In this document: in pieces, positions 55,067 through 64,000 of the stretch | How the letters are laid out: every line of letters begins with the position of its first letter | Position numbering within the stretch: the stretch's first letter is position 1 | Origin: Methanococcoides sp. LMO-2 | GTDB taxonomy: Archaea; Halobacteriota; Methanosarcinia; Methanosarcinales; Methanosarcinaceae | NCBI RefSeq assembly: GCF_038432375.1 | Contig: NZ_JBCAUS010000007.1 | Coordinates: forward strand, 186,001 to 250,000 | Direction of reading: 5' to 3' | DNA: 64,000 nt | Translations under genes and position numbers: made by a program | The notes under the pieces: model-generated | What the model was told of the DNA's origin: nothing | What the model saw: only the letters and a program-made list of their open reading frames with translations | Databases searched by the model: none

Positions 55067-56091
55067 TTATTTTCCCCGCTGTCCATGAGGACGGTTCCGT
55101 CCCTGTCAACTACCACAATGCGTGCACCCTTGCCTTTCTCCACTGTTTTGGCAAATGCACGTTTGATGTGCTCGCCTTCAGGTTCCACCTCGATCATCTC
55201 TGAGACAGTTGCATAACCGCTGTCCTTGAGCATTTCAGGATCTCCCCATTTCAGGACCAAGCCCGGCAGGCCGCAAATGGCTACTTCACCGGTTGTTGAA
55301 TCCAGGAACTCGGAGATACGGCTTCCGGCAAGAACAACCGTATAGTCAGGGAAAAGCATGGTAGAATAGCGGATACCGATACGACCGGTGGTCAGGACGA
55401 CCTTTGAAGCATCGCGTACGAGATCGCTCTTCATCTCACCAAGGTGGTCGTTCCAGGGCTCAACAAAACCTGTTGTTCCGAGAATTGAGATGCCACCCTC
55501 AACGCCGATACGGCTGTTCAGGGTCTGCTTTGCGATCTCAGCGCCTCTGGGCAGGTATAGCTCCACATCAACACCTTTGATTCCGATCTCTTCCACGGCC
55601 TCTGCCACAGCGTCCTTGATCTGCTGCATTGGCTTTGGGTTGATGGCAGGATAGCCCTTCTTGGACTGCAGGCCGCCTCTTGTGACGATACCTATTCCCT
55701 CTCCGGCAGTGATATTGATCTTGTCAGACTCGACTGCCTTTGCCTCGAACTCAAGGCCACGGGTGATATCAGACTCATGGTCGTTTTTCAGTTTAATAGC
55801 AACAGCATGACCGTCCTTTGCCCTGACATCCATGACAGCGCGAAGTCCTACAGGTGTGGGTACTGAGACCCTGTCCACATCTTTCTTCAATGAAAGGACT
55901 GCTGCCTTGGCCGCAACGGTAGCAGTGGTTCCTGTGGTATATCCTCGTCTGAGAACCGAACCATCACTAAGAACCACCAGCATCCCGCTTTTTATGCCTT
56001 CTACAAGCTCATCGCGGGACATTGTTGATTTATTGATCCACTCTTCCGGGATCTTTGATTTATTAACAGGATCGATAATTGACATTGCCAT
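55063..56091 (-). CDS. cbiD: Cobalt-precorrin-5B (C1)-methyltransferase
   Basis: 342 residues. CbiD motifs are [20 protein letters not shown] near the start, [13 protein letters not shown] and [19 protein letters not shown]. It methylates C1 of the corrin ring in the anaerobic pathway. A TATA-like CTTTTATAACT about 25 bases before ATG 56091 suggests a leaderless message; ATG 56085 is an alternative start. Confidence 0.94.
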   Translation of the reverse strand: MAMSIIDPVNKSKIPEEWINKSTMSRDELVEGIKSGMLVVLSDGSVLRRGYTTGTTATVAAKAAVLSLKKDVDRVSVPTPVGLRAVMDVRAKDGHAVAIKLKNDHESDITRGLEFEAKAVESDKINITAGEGIGIVTRGGLQSKKGYPAINPKPMQQIKDAVAEAVEEIGIKGVDVELYLPRGAEIAKQTLNSRIGVEGGISILGTTGFVEPWNDHLGEMKSDLVRDASKVVLTTGRIGIRYSTMLFPDYTVVLAGSRISEFLDSTTGEVAICGLPGLVLKWGDPEMLKDSGYATVSEMIEVEPEGEHIKRAFAKTVEKGKGARIVVVDRDGTVLMDSGENK

Positions 56092-56139
56092 TTATTGAAT
56101 AGCTTATAGTTATAAAAGTTACCGACCAACAGGGTGAAC

Positions 56140-57999
56140 TTATCCCGTCCTCTTGAACAGTTTGTCAAGTTCCGCCCGACTAAAAGATATCATGGTCGGA
56201 CGACCATGCGGACAGGTGTACGGATTATCCGCCATATCCAATTGCTTCAGGAGACTTTCCATCTGCCCTATGCTGCACTCTGCACCCGCCTTTATCGCTG
56301 CACGGCACGCCATGGTCTTGCAAAGGTTATCGAACATCCCTGTATCGTTCCTCACCCTGCCTGTTGAAAGCAGATCTATTATTATATCATGTACCAGCTC
56401 AGTGCTCTCCATCTTTCCGAGAAGTGCTGGAACAGTGGTCACAACATAGCTGTTCGGGCCGAATTCTGATATTCCAAAGCCCATCTCCTCAAGGTAAGGT
56501 ATGTACTCCTCAAGCAGGACCTTCTCCTTGGAGGTAAGATCAAGTGTTACAGGTGTAATCAGTTCCTGCCAGCCGGAACTGCTGATGTCACATATCTGCT
56601 CGTACATGACCCGCTCATGCGCAGCATGCTGGTCAACTATGACAAGGCCATCATCCAGCTCCACTATAATATAGAGCTCATTGACCTGCCCTACGATCCT
56701 TGCCCTGTCAAGACCTGTAGCTGCCCTTTCAGGTTTCTTAGGAGTATTTGCCAGTGTCCTTTCAGAACGCTTAAGTCGCTTTTCCGTATCCCTTGCAGTG
56801 TAATGATAGGTCTCTTCGTCTTCCTTTACCAGAGGCAGGGTCTTTTTCTCAGTAACAGGAAGCTCTTCCTGAGGAAACTCAACAGGACCACCTTCGTAGA
56901 TCGCATCAGGAACTTCTTCCCTGCTCTCTTCGACCTGCTCCACAAGAACAGCCTGTGCCAGCTTCTTTTCCGGCAGGCTTACCTCAGGTACAAGCTGTTC
57001 GACCTTCAATGCATTTTCCACAGCAAGAGTGACTGCATCACATACCTCCCGCTCATGGCTCATCCTCACATACCTCTTTGCAGGGTGGACATTGACATCC
57101 ACCTCAGTGAGGTCCAGTTCCAGATCAAGGACAGCCACCGGGAAGCGACCCTTTGGGATCAAATTGTAGTACCCAAGCCTCACTGCATTGCTGATGCTCT
57201 TTGAGGCTATGCCCCGACCATTTATGAAAAAGTACTGCTGATCCGTACCGCTGCGGCTCAGTTCCGGTTTTGAGATATAACCGTTTATTTTCACGATGTC
57301 CGACTCGAACTCCACAGGTATGAGCTTCTTCGCGGATTCGCTTCCAAGCAGGTAGACGATGCTGTCGAATATCTCACCCGAGGTTGGTGAGCGCACCAGC
57401 ACCTTGCCATCGCTTATTAGAGTAAACGAGATCTCAGGATGACCAAAAGCGTGTCTTGTAACGACATCGGTGATATGCGCAAGCTCGGTGCGCATGCTTT
57501 TCAGGTACTTTTTCCTGGCAGGCGTATTATAGAACAGTGACTCCACTGCGATGGTGGTTCCCGGAGCAGCACCGACCTCCAGCACGTTCTCAATGGCACC
57601 GCCGCTGACAACTACCTTCGTTCCGGAGATGCTGTCCTTTTCACGAGTGGTCAGGTAGACCTTTGCAACCGCTGCAATGGAAGAGAGAGCCTCGCCCCTG
57701 AAACCCAGGGTGAGCACTTTTTCGAGGTCATCGATATGACCTATCTTGCTCGTGGCGTGTTTTGTGAATGCAAGAGTGGAGTCCTCCCTGGACATTCCTT
57801 TGCCATTGTCGGTAACTGTGATCAGTTCCGTTCCGGCCCCCTTCACTTCCACTCGAATATCGGTAGCATGCGCGTCAATGGAATTATCCAGAAGCTCTTT
57901 CACAACCGATGCCGGGCGCTCTACTACCTCGCCTGCGGCTATCTTGTTGATGGTAGCCTCATCCAGCACACGGATCCTGTTGCCGCTCACTTCTGACAT
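56140..57999 (-). CDS. mutL: DNA mismatch repair protein MutL
   Basis: 619 residues from ATG 57999, chosen because GGAGG lies at the right distance. The N-terminal GHKL ATPase has ELLDNSIDAHATDIRVE, VTDNGKGM and GFRGEALSSIAAV; then a linker of about 100 residues rich in Glu and Pro. The C-terminal domain has the endonuclease motif DQHAAHERVMYE and CPHGRP, so this is the nicking type. Gene follows mutS by one base. Bacterial-type protein (see findings). Confidence 0.95.
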   Translation of the reverse strand: MSEVSGNRIRVLDEATINKIAAGEVVERPASVVKELLDNSIDAHATDIRVEVKGAGTELITVTDNGKGMSREDSTLAFTKHATSKIGHIDDLEKVLTLGFRGEALSSIAAVAKVYLTTREKDSISGTKVVVSGGAIENVLEVGAAPGTTIAVESLFYNTPARKKYLKSMRTELAHITDVVTRHAFGHPEISFTLISDGKVLVRSPTSGEIFDSIVYLLGSESAKKLIPVEFESDIVKINGYISKPELSRSGTDQQYFFINGRGIASKSISNAVRLGYYNLIPKGRFPVAVLDLELDLTEVDVNVHPAKRYVRMSHEREVCDAVTLAVENALKVEQLVPEVSLPEKKLAQAVLVEQVEESREEVPDAIYEGGPVEFPQEELPVTEKKTLPLVKEDEETYHYTARDTEKRLKRSERTLANTPKKPERAATGLDRARIVGQVNELYIIVELDDGLVIVDQHAAHERVMYEQICDISSSGWQELITPVTLDLTSKEKVLLEEYIPYLEEMGFGISEFGPNSYVVTTVPALLGKMESTELVHDIIIDLLSTGRVRNDTGMFDNLCKTMACRAAIKAGAECSIGQMESLLKQLDMADNPYTCPHGRPTMISFSRAELDKLFKRTG

Positions 58000-58000
58000 G

Positions 58001-60661
58001 TTATTCCTCCGCTTTTTCTCCCGTCTTCTTCTTGAGCTCATAGAGCTTGTTCAGTGCATCCATGGGGGTCATATTGTTGATATCAAGATTCTCAAGCTCC
58101 TCCACCACAGGGTCTTTCTCGGCAGGAGCGGAACCTTCCGGATCGAAAAGCATGAGCTGAGTGTACTGTGCAGACCTTCTCCTTTTGCCACCCTTCGAAC
58201 TGCTCTCCTTGCTGATGGAGCTCTCATCCTCGATATCCTGCAGTATTTCCCTTGCCCTCTGGGTCACCTTGTGCGGCACACCTGCAAGCCGGGCCACATG
58301 TATACCATAGCTCTTGTCAGTAGCTCCGGGTACGATCTTGCGCAGGAACACGAGGTCATCGCCATCCTCCTTCACTGCGATATGATAGTTCCTCACCCTT
58401 TTCAGGTCGGACGAGATATTGGTAAGCTGGTGGTAATGTGTTGCAAAAAGTGAGCGTACGCCCACACGTCCTTTGTTGTGAATATACTCGACCACAGCTT
58501 TTGCAATACTGTAACCGTCATAGGTACTGGTACCCCTGCCGATCTCATCCAGCAGGACAAGGCTCTTCGGGGTTGCGTTGTTCAGGATGTTGGCAAGCTC
58601 CACCATCTCCACCATGAAAGTACTCTGCCCGCTTGCAAGGTCATCGAAGGCCCCGACCCTTGTGAACACCCTGTCCACGATACCCACTGATGCGTGGGAA
58701 GCAGGTACAAATGAGCCTGCCTGTGCCATTATTACAATTAGTGAGACCTGGCGCATGTAAGTGGACTTACCGGCCATGTTGGGTCCTGTTATCAACAGGA
58801 ACTGGTTATCCACACAGTCCATTTCCACATCATTGGGAACAAAACCGCCGGGAACCGACCTCTCCACCACCGGATGCCTGCCCTCGCGTATAAGTATCTT
58901 GCAATCGGATGTGATGTTGGGCCTGACGAAATTATTGTTAACCGAGACCTCCGCAAGGCTCGTGACACAGTCCAGCTGCCCTATAAGGCCTGCAATGGTC
59001 TGCAGCTGTGCTGAATGCGAGGCAACGGTGGAAGTGATATTGGAAAATATCTCATACTCCAGCGCTGTTATCTTCTCATCTGCAGACAGGATGACATTCT
59101 CCCACTCCTTGAGTTCGGGGGTGTAGAACCTTTCCGCGTTCCTCATGGTCTGCTTGCGTATGTAATCATCAGGAACCTGCGAGATGTTCGTCTTTGTGAC
59201 CTCGATGTAGTATCCGAACACCTTGTTGTAGCCGACCTTGAGCGACTTGATACCGGTCCTGTCACGCTCTTTCTGCTGGAACGATGCTATCCATGACTTG
59301 CCCCCACTGGACATTTCCTTGAGCTCGTCCAGGGCCTCGTCATAGCCTGCTTTTATCATCCCGCCTTCCCTGACACTTACCGGAGGCTCCTCCACTATGG
59401 AACCGTCTATCAGCTCCACGATGCTGTCAAGCTGGTCAAATCCGAGGAGGCCGTCCCTGATGTCCTTAAGCATCTCGCAGATGGCATCGCCTTCAAGGCT
59501 TTCCGTTATCATGGGAACTGCCTCAAGGGACAGTTTCAGTGCAACAAGGTCACGTGCATTGGAATTACCATACATGATCCTCCCGATCATGCGCTCGATG
59601 TCCTTCACAAAGGAAAGATGGGATCTGATATCGAAGCGGAGCATGGTATCGTTCGCCAGCGCCTCCACGGCATCAAGACGGTTGTTGATGGAATCCACAT
59701 CAATAAGCGGCTTCAGGAGCCATTTCTGGAGCAGCCTGCCGCCCATTGGTGTTTTGGTATCATCCAGGACCTTCAGTATGGACGTGTCATTTCCTTCCCC
59801 GCGCACGTTCTTCACGATCTCAAGGTTTCTCAGGGTGATGGAGTCCAGCACCATGAACTCGGAGTCGGAATACGTCTTCAGCTCGCTCACATGCCCGAGT
59901 TCCCTCATCTGGGTGCTCACCGCATAATCGAGGGCAGCTCCTGCAGAGGATACTGCGTAGGGCAGGCCATCACAGCCCATTCCCTCAAGGGTTGATACCC
60001 TGAAGTGCTCCTTGAGTCTCTTTTCAGATGCAGGGATATCAAATGCCTCTTCCTCGAACTCGTGCACAACGATCCTGAGCTCTTTGAGCCTGTCAATAAT
60101 ATGAATATTAGAATACAATTCAGAAGGCAGGATACATTCCGAGGGCCTCATTCTTGCAGCCTCACTGGCGATCCTGTCATACGGAGGTGAATCGGCGAAC
60201 TGTGTGGTCAGGAACTCACCTGTGGAAACATCCAGGAATGAGATGCCGTAGTTTCCGTCCCCGCCTGCAACAGACATGAGATAATTATTGGAAGAATCCG
60301 TGAACATTGAGCTATCAATGGCAGTGCCCGGTGTAACAACTCTGACGACACCGCGCTTCACAACACCCTTTGCCTTCTTCGGGTCCTCAAGCTGTTCACA
60401 GATGGCCACCTTGTAGCCCTTTTTGATAAGACGCGGGAGATAGTTATCGATGGCATGATAGGGGATCCCCGCAAGAGGCATCTTCTCGCCGTCCCTGTCC
60501 TTACCCCGCGTGGTCAGCGTTATTTCAAGTTCCTGCGCAATTGTCTTTGCATCTTCCCCGAAGGACTCATAGAAATCCCCCATCCTGAAGAAGATCAGTG
60601 CATCGCTATGTTGCTGCTTGGCATCATAGTACTGTTTCATTGCAGGTGTTAATTTATTCAT
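58001..60661 (-). CDS. mutS: DNA mismatch repair protein MutS
   Basis: 886 residues from ATG 60661 (GGAGC upstream); an in-frame ATG at 60724 is less likely. The mismatch-binding motif is FFRMGDFYESFGEDA (Phe-x-Glu), near residue 24. The ATPase carries Walker A GPNMAGKSTYMRQ, DDLASGQSTFMVEM and Walker B VLLDEIGRGTSTYDG. Full-length MutS1 with clamp and lever domains. Operon with mutL. Confidence 0.96.
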   Translation of the reverse strand: MNKLTPAMKQYYDAKQQHSDALIFFRMGDFYESFGEDAKTIAQELEITLTTRGKDRDGEKMPLAGIPYHAIDNYLPRLIKKGYKVAICEQLEDPKKAKGVVKRGVVRVVTPGTAIDSSMFTDSSNNYLMSVAGGDGNYGISFLDVSTGEFLTTQFADSPPYDRIASEAARMRPSECILPSELYSNIHIIDRLKELRIVVHEFEEEAFDIPASEKRLKEHFRVSTLEGMGCDGLPYAVSSAGAALDYAVSTQMRELGHVSELKTYSDSEFMVLDSITLRNLEIVKNVRGEGNDTSILKVLDDTKTPMGGRLLQKWLLKPLIDVDSINNRLDAVEALANDTMLRFDIRSHLSFVKDIERMIGRIMYGNSNARDLVALKLSLEAVPMITESLEGDAICEMLKDIRDGLLGFDQLDSIVELIDGSIVEEPPVSVREGGMIKAGYDEALDELKEMSSGGKSWIASFQQKERDRTGIKSLKVGYNKVFGYYIEVTKTNISQVPDDYIRKQTMRNAERFYTPELKEWENVILSADEKITALEYEIFSNITSTVASHSAQLQTIAGLIGQLDCVTSLAEVSVNNNFVRPNITSDCKILIREGRHPVVERSVPGGFVPNDVEMDCVDNQFLLITGPNMAGKSTYMRQVSLIVIMAQAGSFVPASHASVGIVDRVFTRVGAFDDLASGQSTFMVEMVELANILNNATPKSLVLLDEIGRGTSTYDGYSIAKAVVEYIHNKGRVGVRSLFATHYHQLTNISSDLKRVRNYHIAVKEDGDDLVFLRKIVPGATDKSYGIHVARLAGVPHKVTQRAREILQDIEDESSISKESSSKGGKRRRSAQYTQLMLFDPEGSAPAEKDPVVEELENLDINNMTPMDALNKLYELKKKTGEKAEE

Positions 60662-60814
60662 TCTTGCTCCACGCTGAATTGGTCTGGTGAATTTATCAGT
60701 TTGTTGGTATTTTTGTTTTTGCATTGCAGATGAATTCTCAATCCACTTCGACCTGCGAAAAATGTCTACAATCTACCCCCCGATGTACATCAATTCCTGC
60801 ACATAAGGATCACT

Positions 60815-60973
60815 TTAAAGATGGGTATCAATGCATTCTTCGAAAACGGAAATAATCTTTTCTATAAACGAGTCAATTTTATCGTTATCAGAATGGGCAA
60901 AATTAATCAAAAATTGCTCACCTGTTATCTGGAGCTGGAAGCTTGAAATGAGATATGGAGGCGTTTTAGCCAC
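60815..60973 (-). pseudogene. Possible gene remnant of 52 residues
   Basis: From GTG 60973 to TAA 60815 the frame reads VAKTPPYLISSFQLQITGEQ and then FLINFAHSDNDKIDSFIEKI and on to HL. This looks like the C-terminal part of a larger protein. Two in-frame stops lie directly upstream and there is no ribosome binding site, so a truncated gene is likelier than a small one. No family recognised. Confidence 0.35.
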
Positions 60974-61167
60974 ATATAGCTATCAAATGACATAATTTCA
61001 CTATGAAGCTAAAATTAGCGAAGTACTGAAGTAGGATGTTATTTCGGTTTCCTGATTTCTACCACAATTTTACTGTAAAAATAGGATGTTCTTGTGTTTT
61101 CAACTGTTCTCTTTCAGTTCGATGATGTGGTCAGAACATATTTAAAATGTGATAACGCTAGGAATAT

Positions 61168-61255
61168 AATGATACATCTTAAAGATGTTAGTGGGGTTCA
61201 GCCAGTCTTGACGGAATAACTGAAACCCCGTGCCCGGAGGCAGGTTAGTCTTGTT
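61168..61255 (+). ncRNA. Candidate small RNA with three hairpins
   Basis: A TATA-like ATATTTAAA (61138-61146) predicts a start near 61168. Three hairpins follow: ACATC/GATGT (61174-61188), GGGGTTCAG with CTGAAACCCC (61193-61201 with 61220-61229, one bulged A) and TGCC-CGGA-GGCA (61231-61242); then a T-rich tract (GTCTTGTTGTTTG). The next gene has its own TATA box (about 61261-61269), so this is not just its leader. I recognise no known family. Confidence 0.4.
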
Positions 61256-61258
61256 GTT

Positions 61259-61269
61259 TGTACTATATA
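61259..61269 (+). promoter_or_regulatory. TATA box of the secreted PLC-like gene
   Basis: GTACTATATAA lies about 50 bases before ATG 61312, leaving a leader of about 20 bases with GAGGT as ribosome binding site. Confidence 0.5.
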
Positions 61270-61311
61270 AGCGTAGCTTTGCCTCTGTAGTTTATGAAAT
61301 GAGGTAAAAAA

Positions 61312-62412
61312 ATGAAAAGAAAAGACGGATTATTAGTGGTATGTATTGCCATGGTCTTGTGTCTATGTCTGATACCATCAGCAATGGCTACAACCGAAGA
61401 GCAAGAAGTCGTCCCAATTAAAGACGCTGCTCAGTTAAAGATGGAAGAATTGGAAGCTGAACTGGGTGAAGAAGGTATGCAAAAAGTTGAGAGTTATTTG
61501 GCTTTGCAAGCTTCTTTGCCAGATGTGGTTAAAAATATGCCTTATAGAGCACTTGCTTTTGCTGGAACTCAGGAGGAAAGTAGATCTGTCACTTTTAAGT
61601 ATATCGATGGTTTCGATGTTTCTGAAAAAGAGAAAGAGCTTTATAAAGCTGGCATTGAAAACATCTGGAATAGGTATCCAGAAAAAATTACAAAAGATGA
61701 TTATAAGTTTATGAGTGAGATAGGTCCTATGTTAGTTGCAGAGTCTTTAGAGGGGTACGAACCTGTTTCTGTGAAGTGGGCTTCTTCGGCACATCAAGAC
61801 TATGCTTACTATGCTTGTGATGGGTCCAGTTATAGAAGCTATGCACAAGATGCAGCAGATGATCCTGATAATGGTATAATGGATCCACTACCGGTATTGA
61901 GATACTACAATCACTATGAAGATGGAGCATTGCATGTGGGAGGAGCCCCAGGTAGATGTGATGAGTTTGCTGACAGTGCGATTTTTGCAAAAAATAATGG
62001 ATACCAAGCAACTGCTCACCAAAGATTTGGTTACTCAAGCCATTATTTAACTGATCCAGGCATTCCTTTCCACAGTACGGGTGTGGTATATCAAGGTGTT
62101 GATACTGTTTGGAATGGTTATGAGAATTCATACCATTACAACTATGAGAATTATGTGAGCGGCAATTGGACTTCAGGATATGATTTCCAGTATTATGTGA
62201 GAAACAACTATCAATCCAATACAGTGACTGATCCACAAACTGCAGTCGAAGATAATGCTGAACACAGTAGTCAGTATTTTGACTATATATGGACTGAAAT
62301 GTACAACGACCCTCAGAACTTTGGAAGCGATATGTATGTAGCCTATTATACTGCTCAGTGCGTTCAGGAGACTGCAAAATACACGCATGGGTTATATGAC
62401 TACATAATGTGA
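61312..62412 (+). CDS. Secreted zinc phospholipase C / P1-nuclease-like protein
   Basis: 366 residues. Signal peptide about 1-26 (LCLIPSAMA), a charged N-terminal part (about 27-150), then a domain with SAHQDYAYYACDGS, ALHVGGAPGRCDEFADSAIF and AHQRFGYSSHYLTDPGIPFH. The last motif matches the zinc-site helix of the bacterial phospholipase C / S1-P1 nuclease superfamily (GxxxHYxxDxxxPFH). Likely substrates are phosphodiesters in lipids or nucleic acids outside the cell (inference). Codon use is AT-rich compared with the rest of the window. Two membrane protein genes follow. Confidence 0.7.
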   Translation: MKRKDGLLVVCIAMVLCLCLIPSAMATTEEQEVVPIKDAAQLKMEELEAELGEEGMQKVESYLALQASLPDVVKNMPYRALAFAGTQEESRSVTFKYIDGFDVSEKEKELYKAGIENIWNRYPEKITKDDYKFMSEIGPMLVAESLEGYEPVSVKWASSAHQDYAYYACDGSSYRSYAQDAADDPDNGIMDPLPVLRYYNHYEDGALHVGGAPGRCDEFADSAIFAKNNGYQATAHQRFGYSSHYLTDPGIPFHSTGVVYQGVDTVWNGYENSYHYNYENYVSGNWTSGYDFQYYVRNNYQSNTVTDPQTAVEDNAEHSSQYFDYIWTEMYNDPQNFGSDMYVAYYTAQCVQETAKYTHGLYDYIM

Positions 62413-62423
62413 GGTAATCTTGG

Positions 62424-63011
62424 ATGAGAAGTGAAATTAAGAAGGTGCCTTGGGAGGCATCTCTTTTCTTTATTGGATGGATTTGGCTAGGATGGTCAAT
62501 GTTCGGAATGACTTTAGCCAACATGTACTTGTCTGATCCCATTTTAGATATTTATCACCTAGTCATACGCGTTATTTACTTGCTTCCATTGTTTGTTATT
62601 GGATTTAAAGTATTTAAAAGTAGAAACATTATGGGTCTGCCGTTGATTATCTGTTCTGGAATAATTGGAATTTGGGCAATCGACCTGCACATGAAGATAA
62701 ATCTGGGATTTGACTATTTCGGACAGGTCAGCGAGATACTACAGATGGCATTATTGCTAGTGTTGCTAGTAGCCGTACCGGTAAGTTTCTACATTTATGC
62801 TCGTTCTGTCGGATGTGATTACACTAGAAATTTAAAGATTATTTTGTTTTTTTCTGCAGTAAACGGTATAGTGCTTGTTTACAATGGGCTATTTGGAACA
62901 TTTGGTATTAATAGTGAACTCGTTGGAATTCAGATGTTCTTTTTCTTGTTAGTGTTAGGACCGGTATTAGGGGGGTTGTATATCTGGGAAGTTATGCAGA
63001 GGGATAACTGA
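62424..63011 (+). CDS. Multi-pass membrane protein, unknown, paralogue of the 63250 gene
   Basis: 195 residues with about six hydrophobic segments. It starts MRSEIKKVPWEASLFFIGWI and is 11 bases after the PLC-like stop, so it is probably co-transcribed. The N-terminus, KKVPWEASLFFIGWIWL, resembles KKMPLEALLFFLYHIWL of the gene at 63250, which indicates a family duplication. No known transporter motif is seen. Confidence 0.7.
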   Translation: MRSEIKKVPWEASLFFIGWIWLGWSMFGMTLANMYLSDPILDIYHLVIRVIYLLPLFVIGFKVFKSRNIMGLPLIICSGIIGIWAIDLHMKINLGFDYFGQVSEILQMALLLVLLVAVPVSFYIYARSVGCDYTRNLKIILFFSAVNGIVLVYNGLFGTFGINSELVGIQMFFFLLVLGPVLGGLYIWEVMQRDN

Positions 63012-63249
63012 ATAATAATCAAATTGGAAACTTAACCTCTAATAAAATACAATGCTAATAATCAGGACCTTAAGATCCACACCGGGCTTGGTGCACTGGA
63101 TGGGATCACGGTGCATCAATTGTTTTTGATATGAACAAACACAAATTAAAATATTTAAAAGTGGATTAGGTGTCCTGATCAAAATTCATCTCTTAGTTCT
63201 AGTAACCATGGGCTTTATGGATTATATCTTGTAAGATTCGGAGATTTGT
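63012..63249. other. Intergenic stretch with no clear gene
   Basis: A short plus-strand frame around 63063-63135 (reading like DLKIHTGLGALDGITVHQLF) could be a decayed gene piece, but it has no start or ribosome binding site. A TATA-like AAATATTTAAAAG at 63149-63161 may serve the following gene. Confidence 0.3.
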
Positions 63250-64000
63250 ATGAGTTTGTTTAGTGAATTCGTGTCGAAAGCTAAGAAGAAGATGCCTTTA
63301 GAGGCTCTTCTTTTCTTTTTGTATCATATTTGGCTTTCTGTTATAGGTTTAACGATGATTGTCGTGATTGGAACAGGAATCCAGTATGGACTACATACAT
63401 ATACATTAGTAGTGACGCTAGGATTATTTGTTCTGTTTTTTGTGCCGATCGCCGCCATTGGGCAGAACATTGTAAAAAACATGAAGGATGTTAGGAGGGT
63501 TTGGTGCGGTATACCTTTGCTAATTGTTGGTATAATTCAAACTGTGGCAGCTATAATTGGACACGCTAAAGTCATGGTCTATGAGACTCATCCTGATTCG
63601 TTGATATATGCCTTGATGTCCCCCATCCAGAGATTTGCACAAATTGCAATTGATCCTATAATTGAGGATATATTCTACATGGGCTTCCCGTATAATCAGC
63701 TGCCTCTGATTATATTCTATATTATCCTTCTTCCTCTCAGTCTGTTTATTTACTTGCTGCCTTCCATAGGCTATGATAGGATGAGGATTACAAAAGAGAT
63801 GAAACTAATTGCCCTATTACCATTTCTTTGTATTGCTATCCCAGTAATTATACAGACAATTCGGATGAGTTTAGGATTGATCGATGAAATTATGATCAAA
63901 TTTTTCTGGGTTGAGATATCCTCAAATATTATCCGAATTGGCTTCCTGTTAATGCCTGTCCTCGGCATCTTGTATATTAAACATTACAATAAGATGAGCA
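63250..64000 (+). CDS. Multi-pass membrane protein, 3' end beyond window
   Basis: ATG 63250 opens a frame that runs to the window end without a stop (250 residues seen). After a basic N-terminus (SKAKKKMPLEALLFFLYHIW) come about six or seven hydrophobic segments, including the stretches around LVVTLGLFVLFFVPIAAIG and LPLIIFYIILLPLSLFIYLL. Related to the 62424 protein by its N-terminal motif and layout. Family unknown. Confidence 0.65.
   Translation, partial: MSLFSEFVSKAKKKMPLEALLFFLYHIWLSVIGLTMIVVIGTGIQYGLHTYTLVVTLGLFVLFFVPIAAIGQNIVKNMKDVRRVWCGIPLLIVGIIQTVAAIIGHAKVMVYETHPDSLIYALMSPIQRFAQIAIDPIIEDIFYMGFPYNQLPLIIFYIILLPLSLFIYLLPSIGYDRMRITKEMKLIALLPFLCIAIPVIIQTIRMSLGLIDEIMIKFFWVEISSNIIRIGFLLMPVLGILYIKHYNKMS

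Noticed and set aside
61727-62542. 271-residue minus-strand frame across the secreted hydrolase and the next gene
   Set aside because: Rich in His, Gln and Ser from the complement of Tyr/Asp codons; spans two real genes on the other strand.
1-64000. CRISPR array, insertion sequence or prophage
   Set aside because: No regularly spaced repeats, no transposase, and no phage structural genes were seen in the window.

Overview
The window is from a methanogenic archaeon, most likely Methanosarcinaceae (a Methanolobus or Methanococcoides type; inference). It carries methanogen-specific genes: the methyl-coenzyme M reductase activation ATPase AtwA, a methanogenesis marker 14 protein, the methanofuran enzyme MfnB, an NrpRI-type nitrogen repressor and a Methanosarcina-type tandem-duplicated S-layer protein. 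Archaeal lipid genes (GGGP and DGGGP synthases), ribosomal protein L40e, a Cdc48 ATPase, CetZ, family B DNA polymerase and an intron-containing tRNA-Met support this. Every gene stop codon I read is TAA or TGA, none TAG, as expected where TAG is read as pyrrolysine.

Left part (1-13 kb): the 3' end of an ABC-type ATPase followed by a DUF4435/TOPRIM-like protein (a PARIS-like defence pair cut by the edge), then nrpR, an ABC1 kinase, a phasin-like coiled coil, an L40e-GGGP synthase-AtwA operon, a compact pseudoknot-capable RNA candidate, the gatCAB operon, a flavin/PPOX protein and a cysteine-bearing ArsR-type regulator. From 12.8 to 13.7 kb lies a group of very small genes with strong expression signals, one of them frameshifted.

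Middle (13.8-40 kb): DMT transporter, hybrid cluster protein, a radical SAM operon, an Mrr-like nuclease with a zinc-ribbon partner, thioredoxin plus marker 14, DUF166, thymidylate kinase, divergent HisA-like/mfnB, Cdc48, RNA-free RNase P (HARP) with no ordinary start codon, DGGGP synthase, the NAD genes nadX-nadA and nadC, a CARDB surface protein, cetZ, a DUF296 protein, a regulator divergent from enolase, and polB.

Right part (40-64 kb): tRNA-Met, a lipoprotein, the S-layer gene, a KaiC-like ATPase, a P2-type ATPase, a three-PAS protein, CBS plus antiporter, the cobalt uptake operon cbiMNQO, cbiD-cbiE of corrin synthesis, and bacterial-type mutS-mutL. The last 3.3 kb is AT-rich and unlike the rest: a gene-remnant-like ORF, a candidate small RNA, a secreted zinc phospholipase/P1-nuclease-like protein and two related multi-pass membrane proteins, the second cut by the window end.

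Physiologically the cobalt uptake and corrin genes fit the cobamide demand of methylotrophic methanogenesis, AtwA serves methyl-CoM reductase, MfnB supplies methanofuran, and aspartate dehydrogenase plus NadA/NadC make NAD without oxygen.
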